Source: Sophora flavescens (lineage: Eukaryota; Streptophyta; Magnoliopsida; Fabales; Fabaceae). From it: a stretch of DNA of 64,000 bases. This document shows positions 11,326-22,476 of the stretch, one piece after another. The stretch spans positions 36,629-100,628 of the forward strand of contig JAUPTC010000103.1 in the NCBI GenBank assembly GCA_030762895.1, in the 5' to 3' direction. The notes beneath the pieces are model-generated. The model saw nothing but the letters and a program-made list of their open reading frames with translations, was not told the origin of the DNA and did no database searches. Each line of letters starts with the position of its first letter. Position 1 is the stretch's first letter. Made by a program: the position numbers and the translations under genes.

Positions 11326-11430
11326 CGACAGGTACTGTACCAACCAGGAAATTGTTCAAAGATCATGAGTATTAGCCACCAGGGTGAGAAAAAATGGACA
11401 GTAACCTTACCGTTGTGCCAAGGCAACGAC
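11326..11430 (-). repeat. SINE-like remnant, copy L (i)
   Basis: Shares GATCATGAGTATTAG and GGGTGAGAAAAAATGG with the SINE-like unit at 16,338-16,548 but lacks most of the tRNA-like head. A fragment of the head (ACCTTACCGTTGTGCCAAGG) remains at the right end. Confidence 0.4.
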
Positions 11431-11544
11431 AAGTATATTTGACTACACAAAATCAAGATTTTACCAAGACGCCTTGTTTGCATTTTGTTATCTATTACTT
11501 TCTTTCTATTTTTAGAAAAAAACAACAAATAAAAAAAAATATTG

Positions 11545-13354
11545 TCTACTTTTTTTTAATAAGCAAAAGGTATATTGATTGAATACAAGAGGTACTCCAA
11601 CCCATATACAAAGTAACAAAAGAGAAGACTACAAACAGGATAACAAAAGGTATTATTTCTGCCAAAAGCACAAGTAAAGGCTACAAGGTTGAAAAATAAC
11701 TAAAGTTCATCCCACAACCAGGAGCAATCAAACCCCACCTAAAATTCCTCATGAACGTATCAATGCCCAATGCAAGGAACCAGAAAATACAAAAGAAAAA
11801 TTAAAAACAAGAGAAATAGAAGCAGCACCAGGAACGTATGACCAAATGTAAGTGTGTAGAAACCAAAGTGTAGCATCATGTTGCAAATATACAACCCGCA
11901 TAATATTGAGTTTTATGGTGTAGAAAAAGTCCAAAATATGCCCCACCTTTTCAAAGAAAACCAGAATGCTCACCAGACGGTAACCAACTCAGAGGGCTTA
12001 ATTAAGAGGAGCACTGGAAGCATAACCAAAAATCCATAGAACACAGTGATTTGAAGCCAACAACAATAACAGAACAGATGCAGCAAACAACCTTCCATAT
12101 TGCTCTAAGTAGGAAGAAAGATTACTCATAGGTGGCATCTCAAAACCGTGATCCTGAGCATAAAAACTTATGCCTTAGATAGCCTAAGCAAAACCAAAAT
12201 TTGATCCACAATACATAAAAGACATGCCATTGAGACTACAGATACCAGACAACAGAACAAAATAGTAGCTTCTCCACATAAATGGCCAAGGATCCTATGA
12301 ATAGAGTGAGAATTGGTAGCCTACTGACTAGACACGGGAACGCCCGTAAACTATTAACCTGAACCACCAAGGAAAAACAGATACAAAATAGCATGGACCT
12401 GAGAACGGAATCATATAGATAAGCCTGGTGAAGCATAAATCAACCAATAGAGAGTATAAAAATGTAGACCACCAGTAAGCACTGAACCACCAGGAGTCGA
12501 ACCACGGGAACCATCGGAAACACGGCACAACACACACACCACACAGAAGCCACCAAAAATAAGTCCTCACAGAAGTGTTTTGACACATAATCTATCACAG
12601 AAAGTCGACTAACTCTCGTGACGCAAAAGTGATTCACTCAAACAAAACCTTTGTCCGCCCGAATAGAAGCACATAAAAACAAAACTTAAGTAAACCTGCG
12701 AAAAAAAAAATTACATGAGTGAAAAAACTGTCTGGAAGAGTTAGTATAGCCAAAACGTGGAGAAACAGGCTTGGACAACCAATGCTTCACATGGTGTTTG
12801 ACTCACTCACAACAGATTTTCACTCATAGTTTGGCCCTCTCAAGCCTGACCAGTGTTTCACTCAATTTTTCACACAGTCCCATGTTTTGTGGTCATGACA
12901 ATAACCCCACGAGTTCCCAGCCTATACTTGTTCTGCTGTAAAACAAAGATAAAAAGTAGTACAACACCTACACCAGACTACCAGAGCCTTTCACATACCA
13001 ATGATATTTCTCCTAACACCTGTTTGCAAGTTTCATACATTCGAAGGGGCTAGAGCACCAATCTGAGAAAGTAAACTCCCCTCCAACCTTAATTTTGACC
13101 CAATGCCACCACCTTACTTTTATGATATCAAAGGTGCTAAGGACATCCACTTGTTGTTTTTCAAATATAATGTTATTTCTGTGTAACCAAATCGACCATA
13201 AAGTAGTAAACCACACTACCACCCATACCTTCTTAAGTTTCTTGCCTCTCACCAAGCCATGATGGTTTACAAAATGGATCTTCGCCTCAAAAGGAAGGGC
13301 CACTTGGAATCCCAGCCAAGCATAATACTTATTCCAAATATGAAAGTCAAACAC
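11545..13354 (-). mobile_element. LINE (non-LTR) 3'-end remnant A, copy L
   Basis: On the minus strand this runs from the C-terminal part of ORF2 (13,354-13,013) through about 1.45 kb of untranslated sequence to an A-rich end (CTTATTAAAAAAAAGTAG) near 11,545. The 5' part of ORF2, with endonuclease and reverse transcriptase, is absent. A shorter relative lies at 16,665-17,145. Confidence 0.65.
13013..13354 (-). pseudogene. LINE ORF2 C-terminal fragment, copy L
   Basis: A 113-aa frame shows the pattern of plant L1 ORF2 tails after the reverse transcriptase (zf-RVT region): KVWVVVWFTTLWSIWLHRNNIIF, then an amphipathic helix with WHWVKIK. The normal polyprotein exceeds 1000 residues, so this is under a tenth of it. 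It is nearly unchanged in copy R (43,940-44,281). No independent function is implied. Confidence 0.6.
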
Positions 13355-14879
13355 ACCAAAAGTGTTTACTCGGTTTTTTGGTAGTATCCAAATCCGACGA
13401 AATCAAATAATAAAAGTAAAAGATCAGCAGATTGTGGGACTTCTACGAGTTATGCGGTAATCTCATTTTCGGTGGTTTACTATGAAAATGTCTTCCACAA
13501 CACCAATTTGACATAAATCAAACTATAAGTATAATGGCAAGGACTTCTGTCTACTTACATGAAAAGTTTAAGAGAAATTAACTAGACTATAAATGATATA
13601 AATAAGGAATTTAAAGAAAATAATAAATTACTTCTAAAATGACAAGTAAAGGATAAGTTAAAATAGACAAGTTTTCTGGTAAAGTAATAATGAAAAGAAT
13701 AAAGAAATATCAACTTAAGTTAAAAAAAAATGTAGTGAAAATTTTTGTCAACCAAAACATAAACAAACAAAATATTCAATACCTTGTAAATTTTCAAGGA
13801 AAACTTCAAAGAAAAGATGAAAACATTATTAAAAGTACAAACTGAATGAAGAAATGCTAAGTAAAAGAATTTTGCAAAACAATTAAAGAAACACTAGAAG
13901 TTGACGAAATCAATATTTGAGTAAACAAACTTAGAATTGAATCCGCCATCTTTGATTAATAGCAGCAAAAATTAAAGAAAGCATGAAAAAGGGATAAACG
14001 TCAGGACAACACGAATCCAGAAAGGATATTGATAAGAAACTTGAAATAAGATGATGAAATAAGATTTCATATTGAAATTGTATTGAAATTTGAAAAGGGG
14101 TGGAAGGAGTACTTGAGTTAATCCGTCAGTCTGCTGTGTGATCGAGACATGTAGGATGTTTCAAGTTTCCAACCTTTATTACATCGTAGATTCTACTATT
14201 TATAGACAAAGAAAATAACTTCTAATTCTAACTTCCTATTTTACTATATGCCACATGTATGACAGTTTTCTATATTCAAAAATCTAACTATCTTCGACAA
14301 CAACTTCTTCAAACTGCTCAACTTGCTTGAACCATTTCCGCATCAACTTTATTGTCTTTTGAGATCTCGTTGTCCTGCCATGTCATCTTTGATAACGGAA
14401 TGTCGAACTTTTAACTTAACCATTTCTATGGATCTTCAATTCGACATTCACTTTTCCGACACCAAACCATTTGTCGACTGAATGAGATTCTTGCCAACTT
14501 TTAGACTTAGTCATTTTCTTATCACTTCATAAACCTGCCTTTGTCGATCGACGACAAAAAAATTAGGAATTCTTAAAATTCCTATCCAACAAAAAGCAAC
14601 ATAACATGAAAACTCATGCGTTGTTGTTCGCTTTATTTTATCACAATAACATGGTTTATCCATGGATTTTATCTTTGTAGTTGGAAAACAAAACCTCAAT
14701 GATAATTAAAATCAAACCTATGACATGTGATAGAAGACTATAAATCCCAACACAATAGGACTTTACCAAGCATGATAACGAATCATTAAGCAAATGTGTG
14801 ACCATACATTCATACTGCCAATTGTAAACAAGTCATGTGAAATTAAAACCATCTCTTGTACTTTGTTGCCACATTTTTT
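13355..14879. other. AT-rich spacer, no gene; start of direct repeat
   Basis: No credible coding frame. 14,560-14,900 recurs as a diverged direct repeat at 17,130-17,470. Confidence 0.5.
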
Positions 14880-15260
14880 CTCATGCAAGGTTCCACAAAT
14901 CAGGTTTTGTGTTTTACTAGTGGCTGGGTATTCCAGTTGATTGTGCATCGAAACGGTTCCCCGAAGAGGATGGGCAAGTACACCATCACACATTGGAGAA
15001 GACATGTTTGAATGCATAGCCAAGGGCAGAGGTATTCCCTTGCTAGACAAATCACATTGCCTCTCTATTGTTTTGCTGGAAATATCCCCTGCTCGATCGG
15101 AATCTATCAAACTCGGGCTGCCACAACGCATAGAGATACCAAGTGTTGCTTTCATCAAACTTTCCACGAAAAGGTGCTACTAGACCTGAACCATTTTTTA
15201 TAGCTTGAGGTTGATCAACAAAGTTTTGTTCACGCCAATGACTATTTCTATGTACCATTA
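14880..15260 (-). pseudogene. Exon-like segment of an unrecognised gene, copy L
   Basis: Minus-strand reading shows a Ser-rich sequence with HWREQNFVDQPQAIKNGSGL, PPFRGKF and SSKTIERQCDLSSKGIPLPL. In copy R (45,819-46,200) it reads as one frame. Here it is split in two by single-base differences at CAG/CTG (GCATCGAAAC for GCATCAGAAAC; TTCCCCGAAG for TTCCCTGAAG). The composition looks like protein-coding exon rather than transposon, but I do not recognise the family. No matching upstream or downstream exon was found, so a gene fragment is the likeliest state. Confidence 0.4.
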
Positions 15261-15646
15261 AGGTGAGTAAGCAAGCCAAAACAATATTATAAATTTGAAT
15301 CAGAAATAACTAGCTCCACCACCATGCATATTAATTCTATATTATCAAAAACCAAGCAGGATTAAACCTATCCGAAATATAGCGACATAACAAAGCTCCC
15401 TTCAATGAAATAAAAATAAGATAATTAAAATAAACTTACATGGGAATCAATCAACAATCAATATGCCAAATACATAATAAGCTAGAATCACTTAGTGAGG
15501 TAACTCAAAAGTGGACCCTATCATGTAAATACACACACCTAATAAAAAGCATATGAGGCAATTTAGAAGGGGAGCTCACCATTCTAGCCCTCTCACTAAA
15601 TTAAAACAAAGGCAAGTAAACAAAATATTGTCACATAAACAAAGAT
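15261..15646. other. 386-bp segment present in L, absent in R
   Basis: Copy R joins TGTACCACT directly to AGGAAGAG. Copy L has 386 extra bases bounded by AGG at both ends, which fits a microhomology deletion in R. The L/R offset changes from 30,925 to 30,539 across it. Confidence 0.75.
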
Positions 15647-16337
15647 AGGAAGAGTTGTATGTTAGCTACTAAAGTAAAAGATCGTTTGCTTATTAAAAAC
15701 AAAGTAACTAAAACCAACATCAATGAGGAGGAAAGGAGCTCAAAGAAAGGAAGCTTTAGACAAATAATAGATTATATACATCATTATTTGAAGTTGGTAT
15801 TAATTTGAACAAATATGCAGAAATTGATATAAAAAAGGAGGTGGGTAGGTTGAGAATGAAGAAGAAAATCTTTTGGAAGGGATTATTACCCTATATCCAT
15901 TTATGTTGGAGTGAATTAAAAAAAAGGCGATAAAATAGAAGACCAGACTTACCTTTTCTGGAAAAATGTTAGAGAAATTTTAATTTGAAGAGTTATCTGT
16001 TAACAAACTCATTAAAGTTCTCTTTTATTTACACTCCTTTATGTGGGTTGTAGTCTTTTCACCTTTTTTAGTTTTCAACACAACAAAAAACACTCAAGGT
16101 AAATCAAATGATACATAAAAAAAAACTATAATCAAGGAAGCACTATGTAACTTGTATACATCTTCCAAACCTTCCTAACTCTATTTTTCACATTTCATTT
16201 CGTAATTAAAAACTTCATGTACTTATGAGGAAAGTATTAGTAGATACAAACAATTAAATTATGAACATTGTTCCACACACCATGTTCTCATCAGTGTATG
16301 ACCATGGATGTAAATATGCATGATAGTGTATGATCAA
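15647..16337. other. AT-rich spacer, nothing recognised
   Basis: No gene, RNA or repeat structure seen. Confidence 0.5.
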
Positions 16338-16548
16338 TGTGTACTACCGAATATGGTTTTCCACAACCGAATTGGCTGACTGTGATGGTTTTCCACAGTC
16401 ATTGTACCAACCAGAAATCTTTCCAAGATCATGAGTATTAGGCACCGGGTGAGAAAAAAATGGCAAGCGGAGAGACTATTTCCAGGATTTTAACCAGTGA
16501 CCTCCAAGTCACAAGGAAGCAACCTTACCATTGTGCTAAGGCAACAAT
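16338..16548 (-). repeat. tRNA-derived SINE-like element, copy L
   Basis: Read on the minus strand, TAGCACAATGGTAAGG (16,523-16,538) resembles a pol III A box and GGTTAAAATCCTGG (16,482-16,495) a B box, with a T-arm-like setting (GTCACTGGTTAAAATCC). A non-tRNA body with CTCATGATCTTGG follows. Tails of the same body occur at 11,326 and 22,192. No clean target duplication was found. Confidence 0.5.
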
Positions 16549-16664
16549 AAGTATATTTGACTATACAAAATCAAGATTTTACCAAGACTACACCTTCTTT
16601 TCAATTTTTTATCTATTACTTTCTTTTTATTTTTAGAAAAAAAACAACAAATAAACAAAAGTAT

Positions 16665-17145
16665 TGTCTACTTTTTTTTTAATAAGCAAAAGGTATATTG
16701 ATTGAATACAAGGGGTACTCCAACCCATATACAAAGTAACAAAAAGAGAAGACTACAAACAGGATAACAAAAGGTATTATTTCAGCCAAAACACAAGCAA
16801 AGGCTAGAAGGTTGAAAAATAACTAAAGTTCATCCCACAACCAGGAGCAATCAAACCCGTCCTAAAATTCCTCATGAACGTACCAATGCCCAGTGCAAGA
16901 AAAAAAAAAATACAAAAGAAAAATTAAAAACAAGAGAAATAGAAGCAACACAGAAACGTATGACCAAATGTAAGTGTAGAAACCAACGTGTAGCATCAGG
17001 TTGCAAATAATACAACCCGCATAATATTGAGTCTTATGGTGTAGAAAAAGTCCAAAATAAGCCCCACCTATTCAAAGAAAACCAGAATGCTCACCAGATG
17101 GTAAACAAAAGCATTGTCTACTTATTCCAAATATGAAAGTCAAAC
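16665..17145 (-). mobile_element. LINE 3'-end remnant B, copy L
   Basis: Closely related to the 3' terminal 0.4 kb of remnant A (AATAAGCAAAAGGTATATTG...), but a large internal part is missing before the stretch CTTATTCCAAATATGAAAG that matches the ORF2 end. It is a deleted copy inside an older direct repeat. Confidence 0.6.
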
Positions 17146-17475
17146 AGACCAAAAGGCACCATAACTTGAAAACACCTGCGTTGGTGTTCATTTTATTTTA
17201 TCACATCAACATGGTTTATCCATGGATTTTATCTTTTGTAGACGGAAAACAAAACCCCAGTAACAATTAAAATCAAACCTATGACATGTGATAGAAGACT
17301 ATAAATCCCAACACAATAGACCTTTACCAAGCATGATAACGAATCATTAAGTAGATGAGTGACCATACATTCATACCTGCCAACTATAAACAAGTCATGT
17401 GAAATTAAACCACCTCTTGTACTGTTGGCACAGCTTTCTACTGCAAGGTTCCACAACTTTAACAGTAAGATGTAA
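17146..17475. repeat. Diverged direct repeat of 14,560-14,900
   Basis: Shares ATGGTTTATCCATGGATTT and CCTTTACCAAGCATGATAAC-like stretches in the same orientation. With LINE remnants A and B it shows a second, older duplication inside the 30-kb unit. Confidence 0.6.
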
Positions 17476-18482
17476 ATTGAAATAATTGGATTATTCATTT
17501 GTATCTTACAGAGCACTCACTCAATCCTCTAGCTTTAAAGCATTTCAAAAATTCAAATAACTTGGTCATTTCATCAACTCAAACATAAATTTCAAACCAT
17601 ATTTTAAAAAGTAACAAGAGATTTAAAGAATAACTGAAGTCAATGGTTCACATATTGAAGACTCATCTTTTTCTAAAATTCCATTAGGAACACTAGCACA
17701 TACGCTCACAAGCATTCTGTCGAACAGATAGAATGTAAATACAAAATAAGTTAAGGCATTAATAACTATCTTCTACTTTCCCTAACCTTTCATCAAATAG
17801 TTGGCACACATTCACATAGAACATTAAATCATTATGATACAAGATTTTACTACAGTATACTCAAAAGTATAGCAAGTTATCTACTCTTGGGTATATTATT
17901 CAAGTCAATGTTTTACTTTTTGCATCTTCTCTTCAATATATTACCTACTTTCTTTCAAGTGGATTTTGGGTATTTTAATTTATTGTTTGCAAAATCACTC
18001 TGAAATTTCATAAGCTTGATTACCGAGCCATCAAGCTTGAACACGCCCAATTTTTTCATCAATAAACACACCCAGTTTATTGATTTGGAACATAAAAGAA
18101 AAACTAAACCACAAAATTAGACATAGTGGCATAGATATTTCAAGAATAATATAATGAAGTCCAAACAAATATATGTTGCTCTTTATATTATTAAGCTCCC
18201 CGATTATAAGCTATTGCTACATAGAACTGGAGGCCATTCAGTATAGGCCAACGATCATTCTTCCAATTGAAATAGAAACAAGATCAATTTGCAAATAGAA
18301 AAGTAAACCTACAATATAAAATTGATAAAACAATATCCATATTGTCAAATGGTTTGTGAATTTGTCATATACTTCATAATAATTATGATAAGCATAATAG
18401 ACTAGCCACTTTGTATACAATGTAAAAGTAAAATCCTAATAACCACAATCATAAACCTCTTGGGTGAAAACAAGAAAAATAA
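17476..18482. other. AT-rich spacer, nothing recognised
   Basis: Lies downstream of the F-box gene on its strand. It should contain that gene's 3' untranslated region, but no signal was identified with confidence. Confidence 0.4.
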
Positions 18483-19706
18483 TTAATAATGTATTCCTCC
18501 GATTGAAAAAAGGCTTTCCTTATAAATTACTACATGAGAATCAAACTTTCCTTTAACACCAAGCTCCTCAATCATCTGGGTGCTTAAATCAAACCAAACT
18601 AGTTCAACATCTGTTCTTCTGAAGAATATATCACCCTTCTTCCCCACTCCGATAGGATGCTCAATGCAAGGCAAGGGCCCAATAATGAAAAGTTTAGTCC
18701 ATGATTCCTTCACACCGATTTCACCCAAAATTGATATGTGAAAAGTAGTCGTACCAACATACCATGAGATCAAAGCAATGGACCCATTTAACACAACCAA
18801 GTGTCTCTGCACCCAATCATAATAAAAACTATCACCTATGTCTGACAATATGTCTATGTCTAAGGGTATGGGTGTTATAAAGAACACCTCATTGCTCAAG
18901 TCAAATGATGACACGAAGTACAAGGTATTGGGTGAAGACTCATTATGTGTTTCACTTCCACCATGACGCCACCAATGACACATTCCATCCATGTACAGTC
19001 GTTCACCTGAAACACTACGCCGAGACTGAGGCATATCGACATCAACAAGTTTCCTCCAATAGTTACTTCTTAGACTATATATCTCCCAAAAGGGGTCATC
19101 GTCTATAAGTTGTGGACTATATAAATCAATTTGAGTATCCCTAAAAAATTGTACATGCCTAATCAATTTATAGTCATCTCTAAGGTGGTCATAACCAAAT
19201 CCATAAAGAACAACAAAAGGATCCCATTGAGGTGACGGTACAGACTCAACAGAGGGGCTGGGAGGAGTGACCTTGAATTCCTTGGTTGCTGGGTTCCACA
19301 ATACAACTCTTTCATCACGATGATCTGGGGAGTAGAGGCATAGAATTCCAGTAATAGTACCAGAATCCAAAATATAAAAATAAGGGTCATCCTCTTGAAA
19401 TGGATTTGGGCAGTCTAATTTGACCAAATCCTCAAACCTATCAGAAATACTACCAGAAAGCGAATAAAAATCTACTCGGTCGGTCAGTTGGAGGAGGAGA
19501 GATGTATCATCGTAGTAAGAATGATGCTTAGATATGAAATTGTTGCGGAAGATGCTCATGAAATGAGGGTTCTCAAATAGGAGGGACCATGACTTGCGTA
19601 CGCATCCAAATCGTTTCAAAGATTTTAGAGGCAATTTTGACAAAATGGAGAATGCAAGATCATCAGGGATGTGGTTCCTAACCTTTCCACCAGCAGATTT
19701 CTCCAT
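18483..19706 (-). CDS. F-box protein with F-box-associated (FBA-type) domain
   Basis: A 407-aa intact frame, taking the Met of MEKSAGGK at 19,706 as start because the F-box begins about 11 residues later. The open frame extends to 19,817 (444 aa), but its extra N-terminus is hydrophobic and untypical. F-box at about residues 11-55 (NHIPDDLAFSILSKLPLKSLKRFGCVRKSW...). The FBA-type repeat region follows: GILCLYSP, VVLWNPATKEFKV, GFGYDHLRDDYKLIRHV. Such proteins are substrate receptors of SCF (Skp1-Cullin-F-box) ubiquitin ligases; the F-box binds Skp1. The target cannot be inferred. Length and single-exon structure match the large legume FBA family. It is flanked by transposon debris. Its duplicate (49,026-50,250) is frameshifted. 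Confidence 0.85.
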   Translation of the reverse strand: MEKSAGGKVRNHIPDDLAFSILSKLPLKSLKRFGCVRKSWSLLFENPHFMSIFRNNFISKHHSYYDDTSLLLQLTDRVDFYSLSGSISDRFEDLVKLDCPNPFQEDDPYFYILDSGTITGILCLYSPDHRDERVVLWNPATKEFKVTPPSPSVESVPSPQWDPFVVLYGFGYDHLRDDYKLIRHVQFFRDTQIDLYSPQLIDDDPFWEIYSLRSNYWRKLVDVDMPQSRRSVSGERLYMDGMCHWWRHGGSETHNESSPNTLYFVSSFDLSNEVFFITPIPLDIDILSDIGDSFYYDWVQRHLVVLNGSIALISWYVGTTTFHISILGEIGVKESWTKLFIIGPLPCIEHPIGVGKKGDIFFRRTDVELVWFDLSTQMIEELGVKGKFDSHVVIYKESLFSIGGIHY

Positions 19707-20290
19707 CTCCACTTGCAATTGCAATTTCAATTGTAACCCGACGAGGAATGAATGAGAGAGAGATCGTGACAACAGGAAGCAGTGTGAGACAGAGCAAAAC
19801 AATAGTGTTTGTTGCAAGATTTGATTTGATTTGATGAAAAACTCTTTTACCCATTGTGGTATTTATTATTTAATAATATAAAAGATAAAAGAAAGATTTT
19901 TTTTTGGATAGAAATAAAAGAAAGATTATTTGTTAACTTAATTGAGAAGTAATTGTATAAGATATCTTTATCCAAAATCACAAAAGATTTTTTATATTTT
20001 CATTTATAGAATCCTTTTAACCACATAAAACTTAATTTAGAAGTAACTTTAAATATTTGGATTCTTTATTTCCTCCTTTATCTTATCATTTTAGTATTTT
20101 ACAAATTTTAAATTTACTTTCATTTACTACTTTTTGTAAATGGTTTTTTTGTCTATCTATTTTTTTATGAAAAAGGAAGGATTATTTAAGCCAAAATGAG
20201 AACGAAAAAAGTAAAATACATATAATATTAATATAATATCTAATATAATATGATATGGTAAAAAATTTCTCCATATAACTTATATCTATC
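19707..20290. other. Upstream region of the F-box gene, AT-rich
   Basis: Probably contains promoter and 5' leader of the F-box gene (minus strand). Direct TTTGATTTGAT repeats are at about 19,820-19,835. No TATA box could be chosen with confidence. Confidence 0.35.
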
Positions 20291-21290
20291 AATCTATAAA
20301 TAATACAAAGTAGTCGCCAATGAAAGGAGAGACTGTCACGTGTCTTATGCCACATGTCATCATCGAAAATTTGATTTTTGATTTTTGATTTTTTTTATTA
20401 AAAACATAAAAAGATAAAATTAATTGAAATTAGGCTTAATTGCTGTTTTGGTCCCCTAATATTGGTCATGTGCGATATTGGTCCCTAAAGTTTTTTTTCG
20501 TGCACATTTGGTCCCCTGTTTTTTCAATGTTGCAAATTTGGTCCTTCCGTCTAATGTCCTGTCAATTTTTTCAATTATCAACATAGAACAATCACTCCTC
20601 TAAGCACACATAACCTCCGGTAGATGTTCACCAACCTTTGCGACTCTAATTCAACATAATTCAGTGGTTTCGCTTTGCTATTTACTACTTTTGTCTCCTT
20701 TCCAGGACTTTTTTTTGTTCCACCACATGATCCTTTACCACAAAAGATCAACAAGAGGTTCTTTGTGCTTAGAGCAGTGATTGTGTATAGAGGAGTGATT
20801 CCTCTATGTTTATCATTGAAAATTGACAGAGATTAGACAAAATGACCAATTTTGCAACGTTAAAAAAATATGGGACCAAATGTACACGAAAAAACTTTAG
20901 GGACCAAAATCGCACATGGCCAATAGTAGAGGGACAAAAACTGCAATTAAGCCTTAAAATTAATTGAAATTTGAGAAAGCGAAAATCTATAAATAATACA
21001 AAGTAGTTCCCTATGAAAGGAGAGACCGTCACGTGTCCTCTGCCATATGTCGTCACCAAAAAAAAAATGAATTTTTTTTATTAAAATCATAAATTGGGGA
21101 AATTAGTTGAAATTAATTGAAATAAGAGAAAGCGAAAATCTATAAAATAATACAAAGTAGTCTCTTATTATATGAGAGCATGTCACATGTCCTCTGGCAC
21201 GTGTCGTCACCAGAAAAATTGTTTTTTGAATTGTTTTATTGAAATAATAAAAAGGTAAAATTAATTGAAATCATAGAAAGCGGAAATTAA
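20291..21290 (+). repeat. Three-unit minisatellite (about 154 bp), copy L
   Basis: Units begin AAAATCTATAAATAATACAAAGTAGT at about 20,291, 20,983 and 21,137. Each contains GTCACGTGTC or GTCACATGTC (G-box-like CACGTG in the first two). The first unit is lengthened by a 521-bp foldback element. Confidence 0.7.
20433..20953. mobile_element. Foldback/MITE DNA transposon with long TIRs, copy L
   Basis: Starts GGCTTAATTGCTGTTTTGG and ends with the inverse, AATTAAGCC. The inverted repeats match for about 200 bp each with moderate divergence, including three TTGGTCCC blocks per arm. TTA flanks both ends (20,430-20,432; 20,954-20,956), a 3-bp duplication as in PIF/Harbinger-type elements. No transposase. 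The same terminal sequence is common in legume genomes. Confidence 0.75.
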
Positions 21291-22040
21291 TTGAAATTCT
21301 CATTTGATTAGAAGTAATTCCTCTAACTGATTTGAATTATTTAAATGAGAAATAATTCCAAATAAAATCAACTAATTTATTGTTATTAATGGCATTTAAT
21401 ATAAATTGTAAACTCATTAAACGAGTATGTCATTTCACTGATCAAATTTATATTTCTAACTCTACTTTTCTCTGTTAAGTAATATATCACGTATTTTCAA
21501 TCTATCCATTCTTTTTCTTTAAAAAAATATTAATGCCCATAAGTATATTATGTTTTATATTTGAATTTATTTTTTATCATTAAAACATTTTTTATTAATT
21601 AAACTGTCTTAAATTTTTATTTTGAAAATTAAGAAAAAAAAAAGTAAGAAAAGAAGTACACCAAGTAAAGGATCGTCCTTTTCTTCAAAAAAAAAAGTAA
21701 AGGATTATCCTCAACAAATAAAGTGATGAGTCCGCCACACGAAAAAATGAGTCAAAGGGGGCGAAGAGTCATTAGTAAAACCATTTTACCTCCAAAAGAT
21801 TCGTGGAACTAAAAAACCAAACAGAAAAATGTTATTAACCAATGTTGCATACGCAAGCTGGAAAATTTATATACCATTCATCTCTTCGAAAGCATCATAC
21901 TATGAAGCAAACTCAGAATTAACTCTTATTAAGCTGATTTATATGTTAGTTTCAAGCTGATTTTCTTTAAAGAGTTCAAAATTAATTTAACATTATATAC
22001 ATTATACATGAATGTGGCCATGTTATTTTCAATATTGCAG
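21291..22040. other. AT-rich spacer, no gene seen
   Basis: Very AT-rich with scattered poly-A/T. It ends in a pyrimidine-poor acceptor-like TTTTCAATATTGCAG before the orphan exon. Confidence 0.45.
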
Positions 22041-22177
22041 GTGGAGCAGTGGGATCAATCAATGAAAAAAATCTACCAAAGTATCCAACCCAAACAAATA
22101 TGTATGACGAGGAGTGTATGAAAATTTTAGTCATGGAAGCTCTAGATATAGTGACTGGAGATGATATGCAATTGTAA
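22041..22177 (+). pseudogene. Orphan terminal exon, unrecognised gene, copy L
   Basis: After an acceptor-like ATTGCAG the frame reads GGAVGSINEKNLPKYPTQTN, then MYDEECMKILVMEALDIVTGDDMQL and a TAA at 22,175-22,177. The amino-acid composition is that of a folded protein, and the segment is unchanged in copy R apart from a silent A/G. No other exon of the gene was found nearby. It may be a captured or left-over last exon. I do not recognise the family. Confidence 0.35.
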
Positions 22178-22191
22178 AATACACTGACCGG

Positions 22192-22284
22192 AGTGGTTGA
22201 CAGAGATGGTTGTCCATAGGTACTGTAGCATCCTGGAAATCATTGAAAGATTATGAGTTTAGGCACCAGGGTGAGAAAAATGGC
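22192..22284 (-). repeat. SINE-like tail remnant, copy L (ii)
   Basis: Contains AGATTATGAGTTTAGGCACC and AGGGTGAGAAAAATGG, matching the body of the unit at 16,338-16,548 without the tRNA-like head. Confidence 0.4.
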
Positions 22285-22476
22285 AGCCTTAAATATGGAC
22301 TGGCATCCGCAAGCTCAAATTAATGGGAACAAATCCATAAAAAATGAGAGAAAATCAGAACATTAAAAGTGTGACCACCTCCGTAAAATACAATAGGAAC
22401 AAGGCAATCTAATGAATTTACTGTGTGTTTCATCCACATTGTTCTCCTTTTTTTTATTTCAAGGTGAGCTCATTTT

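Noticed and set aside
12236..12637. Overlapping Val/Cys-rich minus-strand ORFs
   Set aside because: Three overlapping frames in the LINE 3' untranslated region, none conserved in copy R at 43,257-43,565.
15261..15646. Spliced-out intron (GTGAGT...TAG) explaining the L/R indel
   Set aside because: It is on the strand opposite to the exon-like frame, and the rest of copy R keeps all other spacers, so R is not a processed copy.
16465..16548. tRNA gene on the minus strand
   Set aside because: No anticodon stem or acceptor stem can be paired; only A/B-box-like parts are present.
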